Positions 26,061-34,904 of a stretch of DNA of 64,000 nt are shown here, one piece after another. Source of the stretch: JAJYRX01 sp041655275. GTDB taxonomy: Bacteria; Pseudomonadota; Gammaproteobacteria; Burkholderiales; Burkholderiaceae_B. Every line of letters starts with the position of its first letter. Within the stretch, counting starts at the first letter, position 1. Made by a program: the position numbers and the translations under genes. Location: positions 1 through 64,000 of the forward strand of contig JBBAFU010000002.1 in the NCBI GenBank assembly GCA_041655275.1. The letters are read 5' to 3'. The notes beneath the pieces were generated by a model. The model was not told the DNA's origin and did not search any database. It saw nothing but the letters and a program-made list of their open reading frames with translations.

Positions 26061-28712
26061 CTAAGCCTGTTCCAGATAATGACGCCACACACGCGGCAGG
26101 ATGCCGCCGTGGCGCCAGTACTCCACATCCTCGCCAGTATCCAGACGCACGGTCACGGGCACGTCATGACGCTCGCCGTTGCTGCGATGCACGACCAGCG
26201 TGACTTCGGCAAGCACGCCCAGATCCGTTTCCAGCCCCCGGATGTCGAAGGTCTCGCTGCCATCCAGACCCAGGCTTTCGGCCGTGGTGCCCGCCTGGAA
26301 CTGCAGGGGCAGTATGCCCATGCCGACCAGGTTGGTGCGGTGGATGCGCTCGAAGCTTTCGGCGATGACCACGCGCACGCCCAGCAGGGCCGGCCCCTTG
26401 GCCGCTGAATCGCGCGAGGAACCGCAGCCGTAGTTCTTGCCGGCGATGATCACGAGCGGCGTTTCGCGCTCCTGATAGGCCTGTGCCGCCTCGAAGACGC
26501 GCATGACCTCGCCGTCGGGCATGAGCCGGGTAACCCCGCCTTCGATGCCCGGCACCATGCGGTTGCGCAGACGGATATTGGCGAAGGTGGCACGCATGAC
26601 CACTTCGTGGTTGGCCCGACGGGTGGTGTAGTTGTTGAAGTCGATCTGGGCCACACCCCGGGACAGCAAAAAGTCCGCCGCCGGCGTACCCAAGCTGATC
26701 GCACCCGAAGGCGAGATATGGTCGGTGGTGATGGAATCACCCAGGATGACCAGCGGACGCATGCCGCGAATATCGGCCACGGGCGCCGGCGTGGCGGCCA
26801 GCCCGTCGAAGTACGGCGGCTTGCGGATGTAGTTGCTGTCGGGATCCCAGGGAAAGCGATGGCTGCTTTCCATGGCCAGGGCGTCCCAGGGCTCGCCGCC
26901 CTCATACAGTTCGGCATAGCGTTCGATAAAGAGCGCACGATCATAGGCGCCGGCAATGGCCTGCGCCACTTCGTCGGCATTGGGCCAGATGTCGCGCAAA
27001 TACACGGGATTGCCCCGGGCGTCCTCACCCAGCGGGTCGCGCGTGACATCCACCCGCAGCGAACCGGCCAGCGCGTAGACCACCACAAGCGCCGGCGAGG
27101 CCAGATAATTGGCGCGCACGTCCGGGTGGATACGTCCGTCGAAGTTGCGATTGCCCGAAAGCACGGAGGTGGTGACCAGATCATTGTCGTTGATGGCCCG
27201 CGAGATGGCGGGCGGCAGGGGGCCCGACCCGCCGTTGCAGGTGGTGCAGCCAAAGCCCGCCACATGAAAGCCCAGCGTATCCAGCGCATCCTGCAGGCCG
27301 GCCCGCTCGAGCACGTCGGCCGTCACCTGACTGCCGGGCACGAGCGAGGTCTTCACCCAGGGCTTGCTGCGCAGACCCAGGGCGACGGCCTTCTTCGCCA
27401 CCAGACCCGCCGCCATCATGTTGGCGGCGTTGGCGGTATTGGTGCACGAGGTAATGGCAGCGATGACGACATCGCCGTCATGCAGGCCGAAACCCGCACC
27501 TTCCACAGGCACTTCGCGCCCGGGCGCCACCGGACGCCCGGCAATGCGCTGGTGATGATCAAGGAAGGCGGTGGCCGCCTCGGCCAGATCCAGATAATCC
27601 TCGGGATTGCTGGGCCCGGCAAGCGCCGGACGCACGGAAGACAGGTCCAGCCTGATGACGCTGTCGTATTTCGGCGTGGGTGTGGAAGCATCGCGCCACA
27701 GGCACTGGGCCTTGTTGTAGGCCTGAACCAGTGCGATGTGCTCATCGCTGCGCCCCGTCATGCGCATATAGTCCATGGACTGACCGTCGATGGGGAAGAA
27801 TACCGCGGTTGCGCCATACTCCGGCGCCATGTTGGCAATCATGCCGCGATCGCCCACGGTCAGGGTTTCCAGGCCCGGGCCACAGAACTCCACAAACTTG
27901 CCCACCACGCCCACTTCGCGCAGCTTCTGTGTGATCAGCAGCACCAGATCGGTGGGCAGCACGCCATCGGGCAGCGCGCCTGTGAGCTCTATGCCCACAA
28001 CTTCGGGCAGGGCAATGGTGACCGGCAGGCCCACCATGACGGCTTCGGCTTCGATGCCGCCCACGCCCCAGCCCAGGATGCCCAGGCCATTGACCATGGG
28101 GGTATGGCTGTCGGTGCCGACACAGCTGTCGGGATAGGCAAGCGCAGCGCCGTCATCCGCTGCGTCGGTCCAGACCACGCGCCCGATATGTTCGATATGC
28201 AGCTGGTGCATGATGCCCTTGCCCGGCGGCACCACGCGCACGCCGTCGAAACTGCTGCCACACCAGCGCAGGAAAGCGAAACGCTCGCCATTGCGCTGGT
28301 ATTCACGCGCAAGATTGATGTCCGCCGCGTCGGGGCTGGCCCAGCTGTCGACCTGCAGCGAATGGTCGATGATGACGTCGATGGGCACCCTGGGCGCCAC
28401 CTGGGCGGCGTCGCCCCCGGCGTCATCCACCGCCTCGCGCATGGCCGCCATGTCGAGCAGCATGACCAGGCCCAGAATGTCCTGACCGAAGACGCGCGCG
28501 GGGTAGAAATCAATGGCGGCACCGCTGCGGCGTTGCAGCAGATTCTGGATCTGCTCCTGGACGTCCGCACCCCGCGTCGCGGCCTGGCGCATCAGGTTTT
28601 CCAGCAGCACCCGCAGGGAAAAGGGTAAAGTCTCGATACCGGGTACCTGTGCGATAGGCACATATTTCAGCCGGCGCGTCTCAACGGCAAGGTCCTCAAG
28701 GGCGATCGTCAT
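26061..28712 (-). CDS. acnA: Aconitate hydratase, AcnA type
   Basis: This 883-residue iron-sulfur dehydratase has cluster ligands in AAITSCTNTAN and GCTTCNGGSG, and the swivel-domain active-site Ser/Arg in YGCGSSRDSAAKGPALLG. The N-terminal region (PFSLRVLLENLMR, PARVFGQDILGLVMLLDMAAMR, DHSLQVD, PDSCVGTDSHTPMVNGLG) is typical of AcnA/IRP proteins. Internal features (YALAGSLRVDV, a long FxWDPDSNYIRKPP segment) fit AcnA better than the methylaconitate-forming AcnD, although it is divergent from a PrpF-family gene as acnD often is. It interconverts citrate and isocitrate. Confidence 0.88.
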   Translation of the reverse strand: MTIALEDLAVETRRLKYVPIAQVPGIETLPFSLRVLLENLMRQAATRGADVQEQIQNLLQRRSGAAIDFYPARVFGQDILGLVMLLDMAAMREAVDDAGGDAAQVAPRVPIDVIIDHSLQVDSWASPDAADINLAREYQRNGERFAFLRWCGSSFDGVRVVPPGKGIMHQLHIEHIGRVVWTDAADDGAALAYPDSCVGTDSHTPMVNGLGILGWGVGGIEAEAVMVGLPVTIALPEVVGIELTGALPDGVLPTDLVLLITQKLREVGVVGKFVEFCGPGLETLTVGDRGMIANMAPEYGATAVFFPIDGQSMDYMRMTGRSDEHIALVQAYNKAQCLWRDASTPTPKYDSVIRLDLSSVRPALAGPSNPEDYLDLAEAATAFLDHHQRIAGRPVAPGREVPVEGAGFGLHDGDVVIAAITSCTNTANAANMMAAGLVAKKAVALGLRSKPWVKTSLVPGSQVTADVLERAGLQDALDTLGFHVAGFGCTTCNGGSGPLPPAISRAINDNDLVTTSVLSGNRNFDGRIHPDVRANYLASPALVVVYALAGSLRVDVTRDPLGEDARGNPVYLRDIWPNADEVAQAIAGAYDRALFIERYAELYEGGEPWDALAMESSHRFPWDPDSNYIRKPPYFDGLAATPAPVADIRGMRPLVILGDSITTDHISPSGAISLGTPAADFLLSRGVAQIDFNNYTTRRANHEVVMRATFANIRLRNRMVPGIEGGVTRLMPDGEVMRVFEAAQAYQERETPLVIIAGKNYGCGSSRDSAAKGPALLGVRVVIAESFERIHRTNLVGMGILPLQFQAGTTAESLGLDGSETFDIRGLETDLGVLAEVTLVVHRSNGERHDVPVTVRLDTGEDVEYWRHGGILPRVWRHYLEQA

Positions 28713-28784
28713 TGTCCTGATATCCCTGTCAATGATAAAACCCCGGTATTGTACCTAGTTGTAGCCATCACAAGGATTCCTTCC

Positions 28785-29939
28785 ATGTCATTGAAATCGC
28801 TAGAGGCTGTCTTCATGCGGGGCGGCACCAGCAAGGCGCTGATGGTGCAGCGCCGGCACCTGCCCGCCAGTCAGGATGACTGGGCGCCGCTGTTCCTGTC
28901 CGCCATGGGTTCACCCGACCCTTACGGACGCCAGCTCGACGGCATGGGGGGCGGCGTGTCTTCCCTGTCGAAAGTCTGCATCATCGGGCCGGCCACCCAC
29001 CCGCAGGCCGATGTGGACTACACCTTCGCGCAGGTCATGGTGCGCCAGGCGCATGTGGATTATCGCGGGAACTGCGGCAACATGAGTTCGGCCGTGGGGC
29101 CTTTTGCACTCGACCAGGGCCTGGTGCAGGCCGGCGGTGACGAGGCGACGGTACGCATCCACAACACCAACACCGGCAAGATCATCCACGGCCACTTCCC
29201 GGTGCGTGACGGCCGCGCCCGCTACACCGGCGCGCTCGCCATTCCGGGCGTGAGCGGCACCGGCGCCCCCATACGGCTGGATTTCATCGAGCCCGGCGGC
29301 GCCACGACCGGCAAGCTGCTGCCCAGCGGCCAGGTCATGGAAACCCTGGATGTACCCGGCCTGGGCACACTGGAAGTCTCGCTCGTGGACGCCGCCAATG
29401 CCGCCGTCTTCGTGCGCGCTGCGGATGTGGGCCTGACCGGCCTGGAGCTGCCTGATGCCCTGGAAAGCCGGCCCGATGTACTGGCCCGCCTGGAAGCCAT
29501 CCGGGTGCAGGCATCGGTGCGCATGGGTATCGCACCCGACATCGAGGCCGCCGGCAAGATCACCATTGTGCCTTTCGTATGCATCGTGCGCCCGCCCTGC
29601 GACAATCCCACGGTGTCCGGCGACACCGTGCCGGAGGCCGACATCGATCTGGTGGCACGCGTCATCTCCAATGGCCAGCCCCACCGCGCCCTGCCGCTCA
29701 CCATCTCGCTGTGCACCGCTGTGGCTGCACGCATCGAAGGCACGCTGGTGGCCGAGGTGCTGTCGCCTGCGGCCGGGCCCGGCGCCCTGCGCCTGGGCAT
29801 GCCGTCAGGCGTACTCACGGTGGGTGCGGAAGTGGGGCAACAGGACGGGCAATGGCACGCACGGGCCGGCTCCTTCTACCGTACGGCGCGCCCGCTGTTT
29901 GAAGGCCGCGTCTGGTACGCCGATCCGGCGCAGGCCTGA
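28785..29939 (+). CDS. PrpF-family isomerase
   Basis: This 384-residue protein of the PrpF/4-oxalomesaconate tautomerase family has the diaminopimelate-epimerase-like fold. Visible motifs are VFMRGGTSKALMVQ with the catalytic Lys, GRQLDGMGGGVSSLSKVCII and YRGNCGNMSSAVGPFALDQGL. Family members isomerise aconitate or methylaconitate double bonds or oxalomesaconate. The ATG at 28785 follows AAGGATT. It is divergent from aconitase with a 72-bp gap, suggesting shared control. No prpB, prpC or ligJ partner is present, so the substrate is not fixed. Confidence 0.85.
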   Translation: MSLKSLEAVFMRGGTSKALMVQRRHLPASQDDWAPLFLSAMGSPDPYGRQLDGMGGGVSSLSKVCIIGPATHPQADVDYTFAQVMVRQAHVDYRGNCGNMSSAVGPFALDQGLVQAGGDEATVRIHNTNTGKIIHGHFPVRDGRARYTGALAIPGVSGTGAPIRLDFIEPGGATTGKLLPSGQVMETLDVPGLGTLEVSLVDAANAAVFVRAADVGLTGLELPDALESRPDVLARLEAIRVQASVRMGIAPDIEAAGKITIVPFVCIVRPPCDNPTVSGDTVPEADIDLVARVISNGQPHRALPLTISLCTAVAARIEGTLVAEVLSPAAGPGALRLGMPSGVLTVGAEVGQQDGQWHARAGSFYRTARPLFEGRVWYADPAQA

Positions 29940-29946
29940 CTGGAAA

Positions 29947-30678
29947 CTAGCGCCCTGACAGGCGGCGCTCCAGATCTGCAGCAGACAGGGCGCCATTCAC
30001 GCGCCCGCCGTCTGCAAACAGGATGGCGGGCGTGCCGCGCACCATCAGCCGCCGGCCCAGCGCCACCACCTGCTCCACGGGATTGTCATCGCAATGGGCC
30101 TCGGGCGGTACGACGCCTTTCAGCATCCAGTCGGTCCAGGCGGCCGTCCTGTCTTCGGCGCACCAGATGTTGCGCGCTTTTTCGACGGAATCCTGCGACA
30201 GTATGGGCATCAGAAAGCTGTAGACGGTCACGTTATCGATCTGTTTCAGGCCGGCGTGCAATTTCTTGCAATAGCCGCAATTGGGATCTTCGAACACGGC
30301 CATCACCCGGCTGCCATCCCCCTTGACCTGCCGGATGGCCAGCGCCAGCGGGAGGCTGTCGAAAGGCACTTCGGCCAGCTTCTGCAGGCGCGCTGCGGTC
30401 AGGTCGGTACGCGTGCGCGCATCGATCAGATTGCCCTGCAGCACAAAATCCACCTGCTCGTCCACGTACACGAGCTCGCTGCCCAGCTGGACTTCGTACA
30501 CACCCTCCATGGGTGTGGCCCGCACGCCATCCACCGGCATGCCGGCAAACCGCATCTCGAAAGCTTCCTGCACATCGCGCAGCAGCACCGCCTCATCGGC
30601 ATGTGCCGCCGCCATCATTGCAAACATCCCCAGGCCAAGCAGCCCTTTTCGCATCCAGAGTCTCATGAAACCGTCCAT
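29947..30678 (-). CDS. dsbC: Thiol:disulfide interchange protein DsbC
   Basis: This periplasmic disulfide isomerase has a signal peptide (RKGLLGLGMFAMMAAAHA), an N-terminal dimerisation domain (about 30-85, including GVYEVQLGSELVYVDEQ) and a thioredoxin domain with the CGYC active site in FEDPNCGYCKKLH. It closes with the cis-Pro loop VRGTPAILFADG. A second Cys pair (Cys in NIWCAED and EAHCDD) fits the structural disulfide of DsbC. It reshuffles wrong disulfides and is kept reduced by DsbD. Starts at 30678, 30666 and 30654 are all possible; none has a good ribosome site. It lies 21 bp downstream of the ubiH-like gene. Confidence 0.9.
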   Translation of the reverse strand: MDGFMRLWMRKGLLGLGMFAMMAAAHADEAVLLRDVQEAFEMRFAGMPVDGVRATPMEGVYEVQLGSELVYVDEQVDFVLQGNLIDARTRTDLTAARLQKLAEVPFDSLPLALAIRQVKGDGSRVMAVFEDPNCGYCKKLHAGLKQIDNVTVYSFLMPILSQDSVEKARNIWCAEDRTAAWTDWMLKGVVPPEAHCDDNPVEQVVALGRRLMVRGTPAILFADGGRVNGALSAADLERRLSGR

Positions 30679-30699
30679 CCGTCATCCAGGAACGGGGCC

Positions 30700-31866
30700 T
30701 CAGCGTGCCCCTGAAATCAGCCATCGCTTGGCCAGCGGGCTGGCATCGACCCAGCGCATGCCCAGGTTGCGCGCAAGGGCCAGCGGCGCCGCCGGCTGCG
30801 CAAACAAGGCATGCAGACCATGGGTGGCCCAGCGCATGGCCTGCACCGGTTCGGCACGCCGGCGACGATAGCGGGCCAGCACCCGCAGATCGCCCGGGCC
30901 GCGCCAGACCGGCCGTTCCAGCAGCACGTCGCGCAGTGCCGCCACATCGCCCAGGCCCAGATTGAGCCCCTGGCCGGCCAGGGGATGCACGCGATGGGCG
31001 GCATCGCCCACCAGCGCCACGCCCGGCGCCACCACATCGCTGTCTTCGAGCGTCAGCGGAAAGGCCAGCGGCCTGCTGCGCATGCGCAGCGTACCCAGGC
31101 ACCCTCCCGTGACGGCCTGCAGGCGGCTGGACAGCCACTGCTGCTGCACCTCGGGTGCCATATCGAGCAGGGCCCGGGCACGCGCCTGCGGCATGGACCA
31201 TACCATGGAGACCTGCGGCCCGTCGGCCGTATCGGGCAGGGGCAGCAGCGCAAGTATGCTGTCGCCGGTGAACCACTGCAACGCCCGGCCCTGGTGCGGG
31301 CGCCGGGCATCGAGATGCACGACCACACCGGCATCGCCATACGGCGTGCAGCGGTGGCGGATGCCGGCCGCCGTGCGCACCGGCGACCGCGCACCATCAG
31401 CGCCAATGAGCAGGCCAAAATCCAGACTGCGCGCCGCATCGGTGGCCACGCGCATGCCCTGCAAGGCGACAAACTTCTCCTCATGCCAGGCGATGCCATA
31501 CACCTGCACGGCCTGCTGCAATGCGCGCTCCAGCTCACCGGACTCGACAATCCAGGCCAGGGCCGGTTGCACGGTGTGCCAGGCATCCAGCACGACGCGG
31601 CCGTCGGCGTCACCAACCACTTCCATGGCCTGCACCGGCGTGATGCGCGCCGCACGCATGAGCGACCACACACCGAGCTCGGCCAGCAGCGCCTGGCTGG
31701 AAGGTGAAATCGCGTAGACGCGCGGATGGTAATGATCACCCGGATCGGGGTCCGGTCGCCCCCGCGGGCCCAGCAGCGCCGGCGCCTGCCCGGCGCGCGC
31801 CAGTGCCAGCGCCATGGTCAGCCCGGCAATGCCCGTTCCACAGATCAGAACGCTGTCGTTCTTCAT
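30700..31866 (-). CDS. FAD-dependent hydroxylase of the UbiH/UbiF/VisC family
   Basis: This 388-residue flavoprotein monooxygenase has an N-terminal GTGIAGLTMALALARAG dinucleotide-binding motif, the middle DG motif (FGLLIGADGARSPVR) and the GD motif (VALVGDAAHRVHPLAGQGLNLGLGD). These are diagnostic for ubiquinone-ring hydroxylases. It probably acts at the membrane in ubiquinone biosynthesis, but which carbon it hydroxylates (UbiH, UbiI or UbiF role) cannot be read from the motifs. The start at 31866 (MKNDSVLICG) places the Rossmann fold at the N-terminus. It sits between mltA and dsbC, all on the minus strand. Confidence 0.87.
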   Translation of the reverse strand: MKNDSVLICGTGIAGLTMALALARAGQAPALLGPRGRPDPDPGDHYHPRVYAISPSSQALLAELGVWSLMRAARITPVQAMEVVGDADGRVVLDAWHTVQPALAWIVESGELERALQQAVQVYGIAWHEEKFVALQGMRVATDAARSLDFGLLIGADGARSPVRTAAGIRHRCTPYGDAGVVVHLDARRPHQGRALQWFTGDSILALLPLPDTADGPQVSMVWSMPQARARALLDMAPEVQQQWLSSRLQAVTGGCLGTLRMRSRPLAFPLTLEDSDVVAPGVALVGDAAHRVHPLAGQGLNLGLGDVAALRDVLLERPVWRGPGDLRVLARYRRRRAEPVQAMRWATHGLHALFAQPAAPLALARNLGMRWVDASPLAKRWLISGAR

Positions 31867-31885
31867 GACTTTCCGGCGCCTCCCC

Positions 31886-33178
31886 TCATCTTGCCGAAGG
31901 CTCGCCCGCGCTGCGCGGCCACAGCACCCACATGGCACCGGCCTGCTTCATGCGGCCCGCAGCCTTGCCGGCCGCATCGCCCGAGCCCCAATAGTAATCG
32001 GCGCGTGCCGCACCCTTGATGGCGGCACCCGTATCCTGGGCAAACACCAGGCGCTGCAAGGGGGTGCTGCTCGCCGGATGCGTGGTCGACAACCATACCG
32101 GCGCACCCAGCGGCACGAAGTGGGCATCGACCGCTATCGCGCGCCCGGCAGCCAGCGGAATGCCATAGGCACCGGCCGGCCCCAGCGCCGGGTCGTGAAT
32201 GGTCTCTTCACGGAAGAAGACCATGGCGGCGTTGGCGTTGAGCATTTCCGGCACACGGGCGGGATTGCGTCGCGCCCAGTCCTTGATGTTGGGCATGGAC
32301 GCGCGGGCAAGCGGCATCTGCCCCTGATCGGCCAGCCAGCGCGCAATCGAGGAATAGGGATGGCCGTTATGGTTGTCATAAGCGAGACGGATGACGCTGC
32401 CATCATCGAGCTGTGCACGTCCCGAGCCCTGGATCTGCAGGAAGAACGCCTCTACGGGATCATCCACCCAGACGATGGCCTGCGGCCGGCGCGCTGCGTC
32501 CCTGCCGATCTGTGCGCGGGTGTCGTAGGGCACAACGCGGCGTCCTTCCAGTTTGCCGCGCACGCGCTTGCCCGCGAGCTCGGGGTAGAGCGCACCCAGA
32601 TCGATGGTGAGCAGATCATCCGGCGTGCGATACAGCGGCCACTGGTAGACACCATGCCGCCGGCGCGAAGCCCGCACTGTAGGCTCGTAATAGCCGGTGA
32701 CCGTATTGCGCGCCGGCTTGCCCGCTGCGTCATTCACCCGCCAGGCCTGCAGGTGCTGCTCCAGAAAGCGGCGCAGATCGGCACCTGCGGGCGTCGCCGC
32801 CTCATCCCGCGCCTGCACCTCGCTGCACAGGCCATGCCAGGCACGCGGATTGGCTCGCGCCGGCAGGTTGAGCTGACCGGAAATGGGCCGCATCAGCCCC
32901 TTGCAGTCATTGACGAGCGCCCCCCACACGCCGGCAAGGTCATCGGCATTCCAGCCCGGAAGCCCGGACCAGTCGGACCGTGTGAAACGCCCCTGCAAGG
33001 CGCGTGCCGGCCCATCCGCGAGCTGCGTCAGGGGCGGCACCTGCAAGGGCCGGGCAGCCGGCGAAACGCCCGCCTCATCCCCGGGCGGGGCCTGCGGTGT
33101 CAGTGACGGGACACTGGTACAGGCTGCAGCAAGGCTGCACAAGAAGCCGACAACAACCGTTCTGAATGAAACCGCCAT
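31886..33178 (-). CDS. mltA: Membrane-bound lytic murein transglycosylase A
   Basis: This 430-residue lipoprotein has a signal peptide with lipobox LAAAC (Cys about residue 20), then the MltA domain (TVTGYYEPTVRAS, YDTRAQI, WVDDPVEAFFLQIQGSGR) and a terminal 3D domain (RLVFAQDTGAAIKGAARADYYWG), where the catalytic Asp of AQDTGAAIKG is conserved. It cleaves peptidoglycan glycan strands at the outer membrane, leaving 1,6-anhydro ends. It is divergent from rpe and begins the mltA - ubiH-like - dsbC minus-strand block. Confidence 0.92.
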   Translation of the reverse strand: MAVSFRTVVVGFLCSLAAACTSVPSLTPQAPPGDEAGVSPAARPLQVPPLTQLADGPARALQGRFTRSDWSGLPGWNADDLAGVWGALVNDCKGLMRPISGQLNLPARANPRAWHGLCSEVQARDEAATPAGADLRRFLEQHLQAWRVNDAAGKPARNTVTGYYEPTVRASRRRHGVYQWPLYRTPDDLLTIDLGALYPELAGKRVRGKLEGRRVVPYDTRAQIGRDAARRPQAIVWVDDPVEAFFLQIQGSGRAQLDDGSVIRLAYDNHNGHPYSSIARWLADQGQMPLARASMPNIKDWARRNPARVPEMLNANAAMVFFREETIHDPALGPAGAYGIPLAAGRAIAVDAHFVPLGAPVWLSTTHPASSTPLQRLVFAQDTGAAIKGAARADYYWGSGDAAGKAAGRMKQAGAMWVLWPRSAGEPSAR

Positions 33179-33261
33179 GATCTCCCGTCACTTTCCATGC
33201 CGCATGCACTTTGCAATAATGGCCTATTGTGCCCTGTTTGCACCTTCTTGTGATCCCCGTC

Positions 33262-33963
33262 ATGTCGCTTCAGCGCCCATTTCGCCTTGCCCCCAGCCTG
33301 CTTTCTGCGGATTTTGCCCGTCTGGGTGAAGAAGTGCGCGACGTCGTGGCCGCCGGCGCCGACTGGATTCACCTTGATGTGATGGACAACCACTATGTGC
33401 CCAACCTGACGGTGGGGCCCATGGTCTGCGAAGCACTGCGCCCGCACACGCAGGCGCCCATCGATGTCCACCTCATGGTCGAACCCGTCGACAGCCTGAT
33501 CCCGGCATTCGCGAAGGCCGGCGCCAACATCATCAGCTTCCATCCCGAAGCCAGTCGCCACGTCGACCGCAGCCTCGCACTCGTCCGCGATCACGGCTGC
33601 CAGGCCGGACTGGTCTTCAATCCGGCCACACCCCTGAACTGGCTGGATCATCTGATGCCGCGGCTGGATCTCATCCTCATCATGTCGGTCAATCCCGGCT
33701 ACGGCGGCCAGTCCTTCATCGACTCGGCGCTGGACAAGATCCGCGAAGCCCGCCGGCGCATCGACCGCTGGGTGGCGGAAGGCGGCCAGGCGATCGCACT
33801 CGAGGTGGATGGCGGCGTCAAGCTGGACAACATCGCGCGTATCGCCGCCGCCGGCGCCGACACCTTCGTCGCCGGCTCCGCCATCTTCGGCCCGGGCGAC
33901 TATGCCGCCACCATCCGTGCGCTACGTGCCGAGCTGGCGCGTACGACCACCCTGCAAGCCTGA
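33262..33963 (+). CDS. rpe: Ribulose-phosphate 3-epimerase
   Basis: This 233-residue TIM-barrel epimerase interconverts ribulose-5-phosphate and xylulose-5-phosphate. Family motifs are LAPSLLSADFARL, the first catalytic Asp with metal-binding His in HLDVMDNHYVPNLT, VHLMVEP, SVNPGYGGQSF and the second Asp in ALEVDGGVK. The ATG at 33262 gives the standard length; the open frame extends 11 codons upstream. It is followed 17 bp later by gph, the classic rpe-gph-trpE order of beta- and gammaproteobacteria. Confidence 0.95.
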   Translation: MSLQRPFRLAPSLLSADFARLGEEVRDVVAAGADWIHLDVMDNHYVPNLTVGPMVCEALRPHTQAPIDVHLMVEPVDSLIPAFAKAGANIISFHPEASRHVDRSLALVRDHGCQAGLVFNPATPLNWLDHLMPRLDLILIMSVNPGYGGQSFIDSALDKIREARRRIDRWVAEGGQAIALEVDGGVKLDNIARIAAAGADTFVAGSAIFGPGDYAATIRALRAELARTTTLQA

Positions 33964-33980
33964 TTCATGTCTATGTCCAT

Positions 33981-34673
33981 ATGTCCATAACCCCGCCCAT
34001 CCGTGCCGCGCTGTTCGATCTGGACGGCACGCTTCTCGATACCCTGGCCGACATCGCCGCTTCGGCCAATGCCATGCTGGCGGAGCTGGGACTGGCCTCC
34101 CTGCCGGCGGCCCATATCCGCGACATCATCGGCAAGGGCTCCGCCCACATGGTCGGCCGGCTGCTCGAACACCAGCGGCCGGGCGATCCCGCCAACGCAG
34201 CGCAGGCAGACGCGGCGCTGGCGCATTATCTGGCGCACTACCGCCGGATCAACGGTCGCCATGCCAGCCCCTATCCCGGTGTGCACGAGGGCCTGAAAGC
34301 CTTCGCCGACCAGGGCATGCGCCTGGGTGTGGTCACGAACAAGCTCACCGAATTCACCCGTCCGCTGCTGGAAAAAACCGGGCTGGCCCATCATTTCCAG
34401 GTCATCGTCTGTGGCGATACCTGCGCACGCCGCAAGCCCGATCCGATGCCGGTGTTGCATGCATGCAACAGCCTGGACATGGCGCCGGCGCAGACTGTGC
34501 TCATCGGCGATTCCGTCAACGATACGACGGCCGGACGGGCGGCGGGCACCCATGTACTGGCCGTACCCTACGGCTACAACGAGGGAAAGCAGGTGCATGC
34601 GCTGGATGTGGATGCTATAGTGTCGTCCATTGATGCTGCAGCCCAATGGGTGGACGCCAGAAACGCCGGCTGA
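33981..34673 (+). CDS. gph: Phosphoglycolate phosphatase
   Basis: This 230-residue HAD hydrolase has motif I FDLDGTLLDT (nucleophile Asp), motif II VVTNK, motif III Lys in ARRKPDP and motif IV LIGDSVNDT. An alpha-helical C1 cap lies between about 20 and 90. It removes phosphate from 2-phosphoglycolate produced during DNA repair. It is co-transcribed with rpe. Its 3-prime end contains a candidate extended -10 for the trp operon. Confidence 0.92.
   Translation: MSITPPIRAALFDLDGTLLDTLADIAASANAMLAELGLASLPAAHIRDIIGKGSAHMVGRLLEHQRPGDPANAAQADAALAHYLAHYRRINGRHASPYPGVHEGLKAFADQGMRLGVVTNKLTEFTRPLLEKTGLAHHFQVIVCGDTCARRKPDPMPVLHACNSLDMAPAQTVLIGDSVNDTTAGRAAGTHVLAVPYGYNEGKQVHALDVDAIVSSIDAAAQWVDARNAG
34613..34621 (+). 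promoter_or_regulatory. Candidate extended -10 for the trp operon
   Basis: TG-C-TATAGT is a good extended -10, inside the end of gph and about 78 bp before the Trp-rich leader start. No clear -35 is visible, which is acceptable for extended -10 promoters. The operon could also be read from rpe-gph. Confidence 0.35.
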
Positions 34674-34698
34674 TCCACCGATCAGGACACAAAGAACC

Positions 34699-34770
34699 AT
34701 GAACAGCTACCGCTATTACCCCGCATCGCCCCGCGCCATCTGGCGCTGGTGGCGTCTGTGCTCCGGGTAA
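34699..34770 (+). CDS. trpL: trp operon leader peptide
   Basis: This 23-codon reading frame lies between gph and trpE. It begins ATG AAC AGC TAC and carries the run IWRWW, three Trp codons within four, 14-18 residues into the peptide. It ends TAA shortly afterwards. Trp is the rarest residue, so such a run in a tiny frame just upstream of trpE is diagnostic of a transcription-attenuation leader. A ribosome stalled at these codons would sense charged tRNA-Trp. The frame is followed by two perfect stem-loops (next entry). Confidence 0.85.
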   Translation: MNSYRYYPASPRAIWRWWRLCSG

Positions 34771-34856
34771 GCGGTAACAGCTCCCGGCACACTGTCTGAA
34801 TCCTGTGTGCCGCCAGCCTCGACCAAACGCAACGCCCGGAATCCCCCATGCCGGGC
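34740..34856 (+). promoter_or_regulatory. trp attenuator: alternative stem-loops after the leader peptide
   Basis: Three pairings are visible. CTGGCG in the Trp-codon region (34740-34745) can pair with CGCCAG (34811-34816). CGGCACAC (34785-34792) pairs perfectly with GTGTGCCG (34805-34812), and the 3-prime arm overlaps the first pairing. GCCCGG (34834-34839) pairs perfectly with CCGGGC (34851-34856). The mutually exclusive pairings are what attenuation needs. No strong U-tract follows the last hairpin, so the exact terminator stem, or a Rho-dependent or translational mechanism, remains open. Confidence 0.6.
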
Positions 34857-34904
34857 AAGCACGATTCCTGTCCGGCCCGTACACCACCCGCATACGAGAC
34901 CTTC

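Noticed and set aside
26607..28628. 673-codon plus-strand open frame across the aconitase gene
   Set aside because: A shadow frame of GC-rich coding DNA; low-complexity His/Arg/Gly-rich translation, no domain, and a strong real gene on the other strand.
26061..28712. Aconitase as AcnD (methylcitrate dehydratase) because of the PrpF neighbour
   Set aside because: Length and internal motifs fit AcnA better and prpB and prpC are absent; kept as an alternative in the finding.
34834..34856. Confident intrinsic terminator in the trp leader
   Set aside because: The 6-bp GCCCGG/CCGGGC stem is perfect but no U-tract follows, so it is described only as part of the attenuator region.
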